A DNA stretch of 64,000 nucleotides from Gigaspora margarita (GCA_009809945.1 WTPW01000367.1:188804-252803), one strand, 5' to 3'. Counted from the stretch's first letter, positions 34,543 to 46,205 are shown. Numbers and translations: made by a program. Notes: generated from the letters alone by a model not told the origin.

Positions 34543-34868
34543 AAAATGCATCTATGGTGTTTTATACTATATTACACAACCCTATTAGAATAGCTAATCA
34601 AAATTTAAGATCAGATATAACAAAAAATTTCGTTATTTTTTTAAAAAAACATTTATATCTCAAAATTTTGCTTATAAAACCATCTTTGAGGCTTTGATAA
34701 AAAAATTTCTTCTAAATTTTGTATATACTAGTGCCCCGATAAAATCTTAGGCCTTACCCTAACCCTAAATTTATTTTGTTTTGTAAAAATTTATTTTTTT
34801 GTTTTGGTTACACAGATTTGCAAATCTAATTTACCTATAATGGTAAAACACCATAAGTGCATTTTCTA
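34543..34868. mobile_element. MITE, about 326 bp, reference copy of its family
   Basis: Left AAAATGCATCTATGGTGTTT and right (read inward) AAAATGCACTTATGGTGTTT are clear inverted ends. Interior 'gctaatcaaaatttaagatc' also occurs in the 54298 and 63404 elements. Centre 'taccctaaccctaaa'. Related copies: 1330-1550 and 18960-19262. Confidence 0.8.
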
Positions 34869-34869
34869 A

Positions 34870-35312
34870 TAATTGTTGTTTTTAATTTATAATTCTGAAA
34901 ACTTAACTTAGTATATAGATTTTAAATTAAATTATACTATATTTAATACATTTTTTTAAACTAAATTAAATTACTTTGAAGCTTAATTTTTCTATAACTT
35001 GTAATTCAAACTTAACAAAATTTTTAGTATATTTATTATATTTACACCAATGCACTTGCATAATACAAGCTTGTTGCACTGCATATTTAACATAAAAATA
35101 GCTAATATATAATTTTTTTAAAAAAAATATTTTTATTTATTTTTAAAAATAAAAAAGTTTATATTATTAATGATTAAAATATTTCTATAATATAACTATA
35201 TAAATAATATAAATAATTAATTTCAAAGATATCCTATTAAATATAAAAAATTTATATATTTACTATTAAAAAATTTATTGATTTTTAATTATAGTAAAAA
35301 ATTGGTTTAAAT
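34870..35312. other. AT-rich stretch before the right TIR
   Basis: Nothing beyond A/T-rich sequence is seen; no gene or clear repeat. Confidence 0.4.
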
Positions 35313-36029
35313 TTGGTGTGCAAATCTTTTCACACTGGACAATATTAAATATTAAATACTTATTTCTTGAATTTGACTTTAACCTTAATAACCCCTATGA
35401 GACTCAATTCGATGAATTAAATTGACTTGTAACTTCATATTGGATTATTATAACTCGAATTCTATATAACAGATAATGAGTTTTTGTAAATCCTTTGAAA
35501 TTATACATATAACCCATATTGGCCTACCAATCACCCTATAATAAAATCTTTTAGTTTAGTGCTTTTTCTGATAAACCTTGTCGCTTTTAGTTTTACTAGT
35601 ATCAGCTAGTTTATTTAAAAGCAACTATACACTTCCTGAAAAACTCTTGCACTTGTGGAGTTTAACCTTACTTTTATCAACTCTCTTTAGATATCACCTG
35701 ATTGGAATCTGACCAAATATCAGCCTACCATAAACCCTGTGATACATATTTTGATTCCACCTTCCATTTATATCATATATTATTATTATTCTTATTGATA
35801 TCATTCCTATATTAGGATCACTGGCGTCAGTGTCTTTATATTATTACGGTGATTTAGTAATAGATTATCCCTTTGCTCTTCACATATTGTGTATTCAACC
35901 TTATCATACACTGTGACCTATATATTAATATATTTATATCTCTTTTTTCGTAATCAGTTAGAGCTTTAAATAGGCACTATTGTCTATATTGTTTTACTGC
36001 TCTCCACATTCAACTGTTACACTATACAA

Positions 36030-36466
36030 AATTATAAACGTATTTGTCAGTGAAATCATATGATAATATCACAGTAATTCAGAGTTATATCTTAATAAGG
36101 GTTAATTTTTGTAGATCTACTTGTGATTGTTTGTGGTAATTAACAAGGTATGTTTGAGTGCGTGCGTTGGGGGTTTTTTAATATTTTAGTATATGATGTA
36201 ATATTTATAGAGTTTATTTATTAGTTTCATAGTGTTAGTTAAATTATTACATGTGGTCTAATTATTTTAAATATATTTGATACATAATATTAAAATTTTT
36301 AGATATATTATGAAATGGGTTAAGAACGTGTATTTATAGTTTATATATATTTTTAGATTTTATTGTTATGTTGATATATTTATGAGTTGTAGTTGTGATA
36401 TTTTGTTGTGGTAGGTTTTGTGGTAGTTTAATATTTTTTAGAAGTTTTTTTTTTGTGTAATATTGA
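36030..36466. other. Stretch between the LTR and the Helitron helicase end
   Basis: Unique-looking T- and G-rich sequence. The 3' terminus of the Helitron (CTRR preceded by a hairpin, on the minus strand) should fall here but I could not place it. Confidence 0.35.
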
Positions 36467-39400
36467 TTAGAAATTGTTAAATTTTTTTAGGCCAATTTGA
36501 TTAACGTGATTCAATCTCCTGTATTCATTAAGGACATTTTCATCTGTTTTTATTGCAGCAGGATCAAATGAGAGTATATTAATTGAGTCCCATGATGTTG
36601 CTCTGCTCATTGCTACATATGTTTGACCTGTAGTGAATATGTTTTTATCTATCGTCAAAGTGGTTTGTGGTAATGTAAGGCCTTGTGTTTTGTGAACTGT
36701 CAACGCAAATGCATTCTGAATAGGAAATTGGTGTCTGGATGCTGGAATACCATTAATAGTAAAGTATGCTATTGTTTTTTTAATATTAATTTTTGTTATT
36801 GTGTTGTTTACTGGAAACATAATTTCAATATCATCTTGATTTGTTAATTTAGTTATTACTCCAATAGTACCATTACATATTCCATGGTCAAAGAGTTTGT
36901 TGTTGAGATACATTACTCTTGCACCTTCTTGTAGAATAATTTCATCCAGGAGGTTAGTGTGGTTTTTAGAGTTGTAGGGATTTTCATTATTATTTAAAAG
37001 CTGGCCATTATACATATCTATGGGTTTTGATATTATTGTGTCTGTATTTTCATCACTATGTGGTAAATTGTTGCATATAAAAGAATTAATTTCATTTGCA
37101 GTTTGCCTAAGTACAATTATATGTGTTGAATTTATCATAGTATCTAGATTTATTGAATTTGATATTTTTTTATTTATTGTATTTATTGATTTTTCAGAAA
37201 GGGTGCCAAATCTTAGTTCTTGTAATAGGTTATAAAATTCTGGATCATTTTTTTGTCATTTTGGTTGTGTTAGAAAAAGAGGAAAAAATAATTTCCATAC
37301 TGGTGAGAAAATACTTGTTGACCATTAATAGGAGGTAGTTGTGCTAGATCTCCTATTATGAGTACTCTAATTCCCCCAAAAGCTTTATGGTTTCTATATA
37401 GTGAGCTAAACATATTGCTCATAAAGGTTAGTAGTTCACTTGATACCATTGAGATTTCATCTATTATCAAAGCATTTAATTCTAAGAGTTCAATTTTTGA
37501 AGTTTTATTTTCAATTGCAAGTGTTTGATAATGACCATCAAATTGTCTAATTTTAAGAGCTGAGTGTATAGTTTTACCTCCTATGCTCAGAGCAGATACT
37601 CCAGTAGGTAATAGTAGTAGATATTTAATATTTTTTGTATTAAACATATTAATTATTTGGTGTATCATGAATGATTTTCCAGTACCTGCTGATCCAGTCA
37701 TAAAGAAGTAGGGATATCTATTTTCTGATTCAGTGCCCCATGAATTACATAATATATCATATATTTTATATTGTTCTTCGTCTAAAGTCAGAATTGATTC
37801 AGTTGTTTGTAAAGGCTTTTCTAATGAAATCAGCTATTTGTATATAATATTCCAAAGATCATTTTTGTTTAAATTTTCAAGTGCCAATTCAATTGCTTTT
37901 TTAAATTTTTCTGATATAGTACTCTGGGCAATTAGTGAGTCACTTGAAGCTTGTTCTAAGAGTTGTTGATATCTTGTAGGGTATTCTTGTTCAAATCTTT
38001 TTTTAAAATTAGGATAATTTCCAAGTAATTCATCCTGGGAACGGACTGGAAGCTTCATTAATAGATGATAAAAAAATATGGTTCACCATCTTCAATTTTA
38101 TAATTTGTAAATCTTATTAATATTGGTTTTTTTCTTTTAATTACAAATCAATTTTTTAGATCTTTAGTAAAATATAGTTTTGAATTTTGACCTGGAGCTT
38201 TATTTTTTATATTATAATTTTTAAAATAGTCAGTGTAGGTCATTGTTTCAAACATGTCATTTTTTGGCCTGTCATAGTATTTATCAATTGCATCATTATA
38301 GTATGGTTTGTCATTTTCATCATCATTATCATCATCACTATCACTATTATAATTTATTCTTTTTAATCAATTTTGTTTAAATAGAGTATAGTTTAGATTT
38401 ATTGTATTTTGATTTGATAAATAATGGATTTAAAGTATTTTGAATTGTTACCTTTGCAAATGAATTGGTTTTACTGAGCGAATTCTTAATTCAGAAGGTG
38501 CTGATGGGAGATATTGCACAGAAATTGATGATCTTGTTATAGGATACTGTAATAGTAATATCATAAGTTCAATTGATCCTAGTCTTCTTGCCTGAATATG
38601 TCTTTTGTAAGAGTCTTGTTCCATTATATCAAAGAGTTCAGTTGGTTCAGNTTTGGTTGCATATTTTGTTACATATTTTCCAAAACCAAAAGTGGTNACA
38701 TATTGAAAATTTATATGGCCTTGCCATAATAATAATNTTTNAGGATNATAAGGAACTATNCAGNGATCAATTTCTTTTGTTCTTTTATAGGTATATTATT
38801 TAGAGTTAGTATTGCAGTAAGTATAGTTTGATAAAGGTTGTGGAAAACCTTTTTTACAAGGATTTAAATTTGTTCCTGGGCCTNCACACNTTTCTTTAAT
38901 ACATTGATGTACTTGAAATGNAGATACTAATTGAAATAGGATTTGTTCAGTTATTGGATCAGGTATATCTGCACAAATTGTTTTTAATTCAATTAGCTCA
39001 GGTATTTTTAGTTCTGTATAAGCAAATCCATGAGTATGAATTGTTCCTCTATTTTGAAATTCATTTCTTTCAAAATAATCTATAAAATTTTTCCACTGTA
39101 TAATTTTAGAATCTTTCCAAAGTTTATTCCGTATATTGTTTAGTTTGTTGTGATAATGAAGATAAACATGTAACAGTCTATTAGTTGGTAAAGTATCTCT
39201 ATTATCTGTATTTTCAAGTATTTTTTTTTAAATGTGGCCATTTATCTTCACCCATTGTCATTGTATAAAAGATTTGAGGTAATCCATAGTTTTGAAGCAT
39301 TGTATTTACTTGATACTGTTTTTTTTTAAAAAATGCATCTGATGTTCGAATAGATAAAGGTAAAGTTGTAGTAAGTGCTTCATTTATAATAGGTTGATTG

Positions 39401-41286
39401 TTGTAGGTGCTTACTTTTATTAGGTCTGCTCTTGTTGGAAGAGATTCACGAATAACATTTTTTTGATTTATAATTCTGTTTTGATTTTGGTAGTTTCTTT
39501 TTTTTTCAAGATTGAGATATGACCAATGTGGCCAATACCAGTGAAGTCTGAATCTTGGATCAGGACATAAAAGTCTTAGTTTAATGTATTTACCATAACT
39601 ATCAGTTTTTTGCTTGAAATCTAATTGTTTTTTAGAGTCTTCATAATGGAAATTACCAGATGGAAAGAGATCTGGAAATAATAATGGTTCAATATCTGGA
39701 TCATAATTTGGTATTAGTAAATCTAGACTATCACTGGTTTGTAAAAATCCTGCCATTAATCTTTGATATCTGTAGTCTTCATCATGTATTTCAATTGGAA
39801 AATTGTTACTAGGCACAACTAAAGAAGGTAGATTAGTATTCATAGTACTTGAGGATTCATTTGTTGGCCTTGCTGTAGGAAAAGTTTGATGTGCGATGTT
39901 TATTGTTGAGAATTGATTTGGTATATGAGCTTGGTTATATTTTTTAAATATTGGGTTGTTATTTTTTAACCATTGGCTTGCAGTTAATAGTGTTGGATGA
40001 AACCAATTCGGGGGTTCTTGATTTAAAAAAGCACCAATTAAGCCTGAATGTAATTCAAGAGCATGTTTGTTTTTAGAGAGTTTAATAAGGCCATGGAGAT
40101 GTCTGTAATTTGTATATGTATTGGAACCAGGAGCACGACCTAGTGTACAATTCATATAAATTGGAGACAGATATTTTTGATAAATCATCGGAACAGCACT
40201 AATCTCATCTGGCACTGAGTAGAGGATTGGTAGAAATCGACGATTTTTTTCTGATTTACAGGAAGAACATATAGCAACTTTTTTTTTGTTTCTGTTATTT
40301 ATGCGAGTTACTATTTCAATGTTTTCAAATACTATAGGCAATGTAAGGGAGATGGGGATATTATGGCAAAGTTAACAATATTTTGGTCATATCCTAAAAT
40401 TTATTGGCTGGAGTCGAATAATTTTGGTATTATTTGATTCATCTCATTAAGCCGAATCAATTGATACCAAAATCATTCGATTCCAGTCATTAAATCTAAA
40501 GATATTCGAATTTAAAGTTTCGTTAAAAATAAATGGATTTTTTTGCATTAGGAGGTATTGTGGCGAATCATTGATATTTTGTGACCCCATGGTCAGAATC
40601 CAACGATTTTTATACCATTCAATTCTTCTCGATGAGAGGAATCTAATGATATAAAAATCATTGGATTCTGATCATGGGGTCACAAAATATCAATGATTCG
40701 CCACAATACCCTTTTACTATAGTATTCTATATATCGAAATGGTTTAATCATAAATATCTCATGACCCAGTGATCCAAATTGGGCGATTCTTGTACCAATC
40801 GATTCCTCTCGACGAGAGGAATCGATTGATGTAAAAATCGTTCAATTTGAGCTACTGGGTCACAAAGCTGATTATATGTTAATGAATATAAAAAAATGCA
40901 TTAACTTCGATATCTCGTGACTTAGTAGTCTGGATCGAATAAATTTATACCATTCGACTGCTCTCGAAGAGAGGATTCGAATGGTATAAATTTCATTCAA
41001 TTCCGATCACAGGATCATGAGATATCACGATTCGCCACAATATCTTATTCGCCATAATACCCCCATCTCCCTTATATTCTTCTGTGTCTTTATAATCAAT
41101 CCAAATTATTTGATGATTCATCATTAGTATAGAGCAGTAAGCACAAGGTACTGAAGGGTGATCATTTAAGATCGTATTTTGAAATTCATTTAGTAGTTTT
41201 TGAAGTTTTTCAGAGATTTGCCAAGGTTCTTCGAATATATCAGAAGCAGAGGAAGATGTTCCCGGAGTATTATAGGTATATTCCAT
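36467..41286 (-). mobile_element. Helitron Rep/helicase gene, nearly complete but broken
   Basis: Minus-strand coding text runs from 41286 to 36467. In order: an N-terminal region with 'VPCAYCSILMMNH' and 'AICSSCKSEKNRRFLP' (Cys pairs), 'FPDLFPSGNFHYED' (Helitron helicase-like domain start) and 'GLPQIFYTMTMGEDKWPHL' (about 39220-39290). Then comes the HUH nuclease motif 'NEFQNRGTIHTHGF' (about 39028-39070) and the two-tyrosine motif 'GFGKYVTKYATK' (about 38652-38687). Last is a Pif1-type helicase: 'GSAGTGKS' Walker A (about 37680), 'ALIIDEISM' Walker B (about 37455), 'VLIIGDLAQLPP', and C-terminal 'FALTVHKTQGLTL' and 'GQTYVAMSRATSWDSINIL' (about 36560-36720). Rep plus helicase in one protein means rolling-circle transposition. 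Lesions: an insertion at 40345-41072, a shift in the A8 run at 39228-39235, stops near 38810 and 37830, and a shift near 37270. N bases in the Rep part mean some lesions may be artefacts. Termini not found. Confidence 0.88.
40345..41072. mobile_element. TIR element made of four concentric hairpins, 728 bp
   Basis: Ends (taagggagatggggatatta at the left, its inverse at the right) are bordered by TA at 40343 and 41073, a TA-type duplication. Removing the element with one TA restores the Helitron frame (...DTEEY-T-LPIVF...). Inside are four hairpins at about 40405-40490, 40580-40705, 40755-40870 and 40912-41012. Their arms share one pattern: 'gacccagtgatccaaattg', then 'cgatttttataccattcaat', then 'cctctcgacgagagg' at the tip. 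'gtggcgaatcattgatattt' frames the second hairpin on both sides. Confidence 0.85.
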
Positions 41287-41289
41287 GTT

Positions 41290-42830
41290 TTTTATTTTTT
41301 TGTTTTTTGTCGATTTGATTTGTGTCGGGATTAAGCAATTTCTGCTTTTATTATAAATTTTTTATTATATTTGTTCACACGATTGTATTATTCAGCTGGT
41401 TTTATTTATTATTTAATTTATTAATTAATTAAATATTTCTGATTGTGCGATGTAAATATTTAGGCGTTTTATTTTTTTGGTAAATTCTTTTTTTATTTAG
41501 TGAATGTTTTGAAGTACATTTGAAGTATTATTATTAAATGTATCCTGCATTTACATATTTAATTTTTTAAGCAACGAAACATACTAGAAAGGAGTGCAAC
41601 GTAGTGCACGCTTATCTGTGAAGTGAAATGATATGAGCAAATACATTTCTTTAATTGGTTATGTTTTCATATGTATAGTGAATGCGATGGTTCAATTTGC
41701 ATTTTAAATTAAACCGATTTCTGTACGTGCCATTTTGTACACGATTTTCTTTTCCAAGGAATTATTTTAAGCATTCAAGTTTACGATTCAGTTTCTTTTT
41801 ATTTTTACACTATCAGTTTTATTTATCGATACATCGTTCGATTTCCAAAAAAAAAAATCGAAGATGGTTTAAAATCGATCAAATTATAATAAAAATAAGC
41901 ATTTTACAAAATGCTACAATAATAACTATTAATAGTCACGCTGATTTTTATTGATTTTTTGCATTGATTTTTGGAGTAATCGATTTACGATCACTAATTA
42001 ATTACTATTCTTATGATTCTAATTTGATTTAACATTATATAGGTCATTTGTAGGTCAATCAGTTTTAAGTATTAGAATATATATATATATATTTACAATA
42101 TTTAATAATGCTTTTTACGACTCTGTTCTTATAAAAATGCTTTTTGTACTACATTTAATCATCATACGAATAAGTCAAGCTTTTAGACGCCATTAAGTGT
42201 TTAAACGCTAAAAAAATTCTACATAAATTTAAATTCTAATTATAAATATCGAACAAATGCGATATATTATTATTTATTTAAATTTTATGATTAATTAATT
42301 ATATTGTATAATGCCGTAATATATAGATAAGATGTAAATAATTTATTAGTTAGTATTTATAAACTGTTAAAATCTTTATTTTCTAAAATTTTTAATAAAA
42401 TCTACTTATCTTTCCATTCTCAGTTTTGTGTGACAGCATCGCGCAACTTTACATATTAATCGTGCGATATAATAATTTAGGCGTTTATTTTTTTTGGTAA
42501 AAGCTTTTTTATTTATCTAGGCGTTTATTTTTTTTTCGGTAAAAGCTTTTTCATTTATTGACTTGTTTTGATCATTCATTACTATACATATTTTTTTTGT
42601 ATTATAGTAGTCATGAGTTATTTTTCAAGGTATGACAATTTGACATTAAATTTTTCGTGTTATTAATTGCATTTAAAGTCGATCGATCAATAAGAGTCGA
42701 ATTTAAAATAAAAAATTTATTTAATATTTAAAAATATATACTAATAAAAAAAAGTAAAAATAAGATTTATACATAATAACGCATTTAACTTGATCAAATT
42801 CAGATTAGTATTATTTTTTATTATTTCTTA
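41290..42830. other. AT-rich stretch between the Helitron and the next gene
   Basis: No gene recognised. The word 'taggcgttt(t)attttttt.ggtaaa' occurs three times (41462, 42479, 42520), so a short tandem or dispersed repeat is present. The 5' end of the Helitron (TC) may lie near 41290-41600. The plus-strand frame 41682-41954 has no recognisable domain. Confidence 0.4.
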
Positions 42831-42839
42831 AAGCTGATT

Positions 42840-43898
42840 TTAATTTATCAGCTCTTGAACTGATATTATTTCAGTTTCATTTTGTTGTTTATCGCATTCT
42901 GAGCCAGGTTTTTTTTCGATTTTGTCTTCCGATTCATTATTCAATTTGTCCATAGGCTCTTCATAATTTGGTTTATTATTTGTAGACTCAGCCACCGGTG
43001 TTTGTTCTGGTTTCTTGTCAATTTTTTTATTTTTACATTTATCCTCGAAGTTTAATAAATCTTGATTACGCTTTTTTCTATTATTAGTTGCTTGTTCCGG
43101 AGTGCTAGCTTTATTAACCGTGAATATATTATTCCATTCAATATCTGATGCAATAATATGCATCATATTGTTACCCTTATACAGTTCACCACAAACAGAT
43201 AAGATTGCTTTGTTCTCAATTGCATTAGGTACGCCGGCATGCCTAGTTGTTCCAGCATCAAATGCACAGTCAATTTCTACTGTCAAGTAGTTCGAAGTAA
43301 TAGGGTTATAACCTCTCCGTTCTAAGGTGAAGTGAGAAGGCTTATTCTTATTAATTTCTGAAGATTTGCATGGAGCCGAATAACATCCAAATGGCGGAGT
43401 TACTGGAAGGTCATACACTGAAGGTTCATTTTCAATCGTTTTCAAGTCTAATTTTATTGCTTGAAGGATAGTAACCTTAGATATTGGATTAATTTGTCAT
43501 AAAAATAAAAATAAGTATAATCAAATAATAATTAGGCTAATCCGGTGTATTAACTTTTTTCTTTTTAGTTGAAAATTAAAAGGTAGTTTATTTTGACTTA
43601 GAAAGAAATTCGTGCTACGATAAGTTTACTTGGGTTAAAGTAGTATCTTATATTTGAAAATGTATACCATTGTTACTCAGTTCAATTCAGAAATTTCTAA
43701 GATAAATCTACCAATAACCAACATTATTTTATTTCGCTCAATTTTGTTGATCATATGTTGATTATCAACAGAGGCGAATGCTTTAAATTTGTAATGTACA
43801 AATTCATCGTATTCATGTCTATACGTTGCAATTCCACTCAAAGAAGTGTTTCCTTGAACCGTCTCTATAAATGAAACGGCTGCAAATACGGAGGTCAT
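42840..43898 (-). CDS. Two-exon gene of unknown function with acidic tail
   Basis: Exon 1 starts at ATG 43896-43898 and reads 'MTSVFAAVSFIETVQGNTSL', 'ATYRHEYDEFVHYKFKAFAS' and 'NKIMLVIGRFILEISELN'. The second part (from about 43480 down to 42840) reads 'VTILQAIKLDLKTIENEPSV', 'LPVTPPFGCYSAP', 'FTLERRGYNPITSNYLTVEI' and a Lys/Glu/Asn-rich tail ending 'ETEIISVQELIN'. Codon use is GC-richer than the flanks. A roughly 190-nt intron must join them: 'ATATCTAAG' at about 43483 is a good acceptor. The donor is unclear because a TGA lies just before GTAACA at 43677. Beta-rich text in exon 1 recalls small OB-like nucleic-acid-binding proteins, but this is only an impression. About 280-290 residues. 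Divergent to the candidate gene at 44368. Confidence 0.6.
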
Positions 43899-44367
43899 TT
43901 TTATTTATTTTATTTTTTGTATTTTTTTTTATTTTTTTTTTTTAAAAAAACAAAAATTTAATCGAAAAAAAAAACAAAAATTTAAGATTTTTCTTTTGTG
44001 ATTTGTAAGTCGTATTTATCGAGTTTTATGTTTATTATATTGACATATCATCATTTATCGAATTCAAGAGCTTTCCGGTTGTTAATAATTATAAAATTAA
44101 AAACTGCGTTCGTTTCAGTTGTGATTAAAGTTTTGCCCAGTTTTTACGGGTTGCAATTACAATTCTATCCACACACACGATCCACGCACATGTCAGCATC
44201 ATAAATCAAATTCTATACATATACCTCGTTAATCACTTAAATCAAATTCCACATATATACGTTTGTTATTCATTAATTTAATTTAACTTTTTAATAATTA
44301 ATCGAACGACAAAAAAAGATCACATTCCGCAAATCAAATATCGGGGATTTTTAATATAGCTTTAATT
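43899..44367. promoter_or_regulatory. Shared upstream region of two divergent genes
   Basis: Between the ATG at 43898 (minus) and the candidate exon at 44368 (plus) lies AT-rich sequence with A/T homopolymers next to the minus-strand start. It includes GTAAGTCG at 44006, a possible donor for an upstream plus-strand exon. A direct repeat 'aatcaaattc(t/c)a(t/c)acatata' occurs at 44204 and 44242. Confidence 0.35.
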
Positions 44368-44829
44368 GTAAGTCTCGCATAATTTTTTTCACATTCAATT
44401 ATTAATTCTCCAATTACTTATATCAATTACTATTTATCGTTCATTAAATTAAATGATAAAAAAGGACATTATATTTTTATAATCTTCTCACATCTAATTT
44501 TTAATTTTTCAATTATTTATTATTTTTTATATTACATCATAGTTATGTAATTATAAATTGTTTTTTGTTTTCAGGTTCACTAACCGGTATGTATGCAAAA
44601 AGATCGATTTTCACCTTATTAATTAAAATTAAAAATCAATATAGAAATGATCACCAAATCACCATTAATCGCCTTCGTTACAACTTTTCGTTGTGTCTTT
44701 GACGATCATAGATTATCATTTCATCAAGCCTTCAAAAGATCCGACGCAGTAAAAACGAAATCGACAAATATCTCAAAAGCAGGCGCAAGAATCCAATATG
44801 CCAAACTCGTAAAACGTCAAGAAACCTAA
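44368..44829 (+). CDS. Candidate small spliced gene with very short internal exons
   Basis: The last exon from about 44644 holds an ORF (ATG 44647, stop 44827-44829) of 60 residues, GC-richer than its surroundings: 'MITKSPLIAFVTTFRCVFDD', then '..KTKSTNISKAGARIQYAKL'. Upstream, a 12-nt segment GTTCACTAACCG sits between a textbook acceptor (TTGTTTTCAG, about 44565-44575) and a textbook donor (GTATGTATG, 44588). Joined to the last exon it is in frame and adds S-L-T-E before the ATG. A further 8-nt piece, CTTTAATT at about 44361-44368, lies between ATATAG and GTAAGT and would also join in frame. First exon not found. The family is unknown, and the alternative is chance. Confidence 0.33.
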
Positions 44830-45420
44830 AATAAAGCGCAATTATGATATGTTTTACACATATTTTAACACGAAATGCGTGAGTCGGCACTTTGGCACAT
44901 CACTTACACTCAGGGTCCGTTTGTTCGTGCAGTGCACATAAATTATAATATATAAAACGACATATTTCCCGTGTAACAATTCACCCCGCATTTTGGAAAA
45001 AGATAACGTTGATCATAAATTAAAAAAAGACATCGATCGACTCATATAGTACAAATTGGTCACGTATAACCAAAATAAGAACCAAAACGGTAACACAAAA
45101 ACCATGTAATCATAACTATGAGTTAACTATAATTTTTAAAAAAATATACGTAAGCGTAAGCATATCATTAGCCAATACTCTTTTTTTTTTATTTTAATGA
45201 AATAATGCTATTCGAGGTTTGACCAGCATTTAACTTAATTTAGGCTTAAATTTGTAATTTCACCTCTGCACATTATTCGCGAAAATACAGCATAGAAAAA
45301 AGATTTTCTACTTAAAACATTGATCACTACCTTTTGGTCCATTAAATTGATATATTTTGGAATTATCTGTGGCAGATTACTGTTATTTATTACAACAAAA
45401 AATTACTATCTACTGATTCA
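44830..45420. other. Intergenic stretch without recognised gene
   Basis: AT-rich with no domain, tRNA or strong repeat seen. Confidence 0.4.
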
Positions 45421-45424
45421 ATTG

Positions 45425-46205
45425 GATGGGAGGTTTTGGCCTGGCGAAACTTCCAAAATTTCTGAAACCTAGTTTCGTCAAAAGTCCCAAATCCGAAACT
45501 TCTAAAACCTCCGAAACTGGGCGAAACTTCCAAAACTTCCGAAACTTCTGAAACCAATAACCACTAAATTTCATATAAATGATAGCCTAAAGTAGATTTC
45601 GAAATAGGTAGAATCTTAAAATTCAGATTTATGATAAAAAGAAGTGGCCTTTACCAGTTTTTGGGTTAAAGCGAAACTTCTGAAACTGGCTTCAGAAATC
45701 AATAGCCAATAAATCATGAGAGTCCTCATCATGCGAAATAGCGAACGTAAATGAAAGAAATTACATTTGAACCATTGTTTATTTACTAGGGTTTGAATAG
45801 TTTGGATTCCGGTTTTTTAATTCAGGAATGGTTCGCGAATTTGTGGTACTTCTTAATTCTATTCAATAAAGGGTTGCAAGTTAGTGGATGTGGTCTTTTT
45901 TTTTTCTTTTTATTTATTTATTTATTATTTATTTACTGTATTTATTTGCAAGGTTCACACAGTTTCGGAAGTTTCGGAAGATTGGGTTTCGCCCAGTTTC
46001 AGAAGTTTCGGAATGTTTCGTCCCATTTCGGAGGCTTCGGAAGTTTCGGTTTCGCCCAGTTTCGGAGGGTTTCGCCTATTTCGGAGGTTTCAGCCATTTC
46101 GGAAGTTTCGGCAATTTCGGAAGTTTCAGATTTTTGGGCAATACCGAAACTCCAGGACCGAAACGTTTCGAACTTTGTGGAGGTTTCGGTCGAAACACTG
46201 ATTAG
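45425..46205. mobile_element. hAT-like element rich in GGAAGTTTCGG words, left end unclear
   Basis: 45445-45560 carries repeated 'gaaacttccaaaa' and 'cctccgaaactggg' words; 45960-46190 carries their inverse ('ttcggaagtttcgg') in high density. The right end, read inward, is CAGTGTTTCGACCGAAACC, like the hAT-type end at 46667. A matching left terminus and TSD were not found, so it is truncated or diverged. Three overlapping plus-strand frames here are artefacts of the repeated pentamers. Confidence 0.6.

Larger units (their letters stand above)
28113..35340. mobile_element. Large TIR element, 7.2 kb, of unknown class
   Basis: The left end reads GTCTAGTGCAAAAAGATTTG and the right end, read inward, GTCCAGTGTGAAAAGATTTG; similarity continues for about 8 bases (CAACCAAAT against CACACCAAAT). 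The LTR sequence is continuous on either side, so this whole segment entered as one insertion, or built up inside one. The interior is AT-rich, contains several nested MITEs and one degenerate coding stretch (32520-33010). No DDE transposase was recognised. TSD is unclear (ATA against AATA). Confidence 0.6.
11527..36022 (+). mobile_element. Decayed Ty3/gypsy-type LTR retroelement with nested insertions
   Basis: The element has a left LTR (11527-12588), a PBS-like site, gag-like Q-rich relic, pol relic (RT, RNase H, integrase, in that order as in Ty3/gypsy), a polypurine tract (26951-26965) and a right LTR (from 26966 to 36022 with three insertions). Flanks are CTAT on the left and CTATA on the right, consistent with a 4-5 bp target duplication. 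Many stops and frameshifts plus at least ten nested elements show it is long dead. It lies just downstream of the kinase relic and upstream of a Helitron. Confidence 0.8.
26966..36022 (+). repeat. Right LTR, split by three insertions
   Basis: LTR segments are 26966-27202, 27785-27927, 28085-28112 and 35341-36022. Insertions are a hAT-type MITE (27203-27784), a small TIR element (about 27928-28084) and a 7.2-kb TIR element (28113-35340). Joining the flanks restores the order seen in the left LTR. It ends '..cattcaactgttaca' before CTATA. Confidence 0.8.

Noticed and set aside
37020..37338. Two plus-strand frames
   Set aside because: Antisense shadows of the Helitron helicase.
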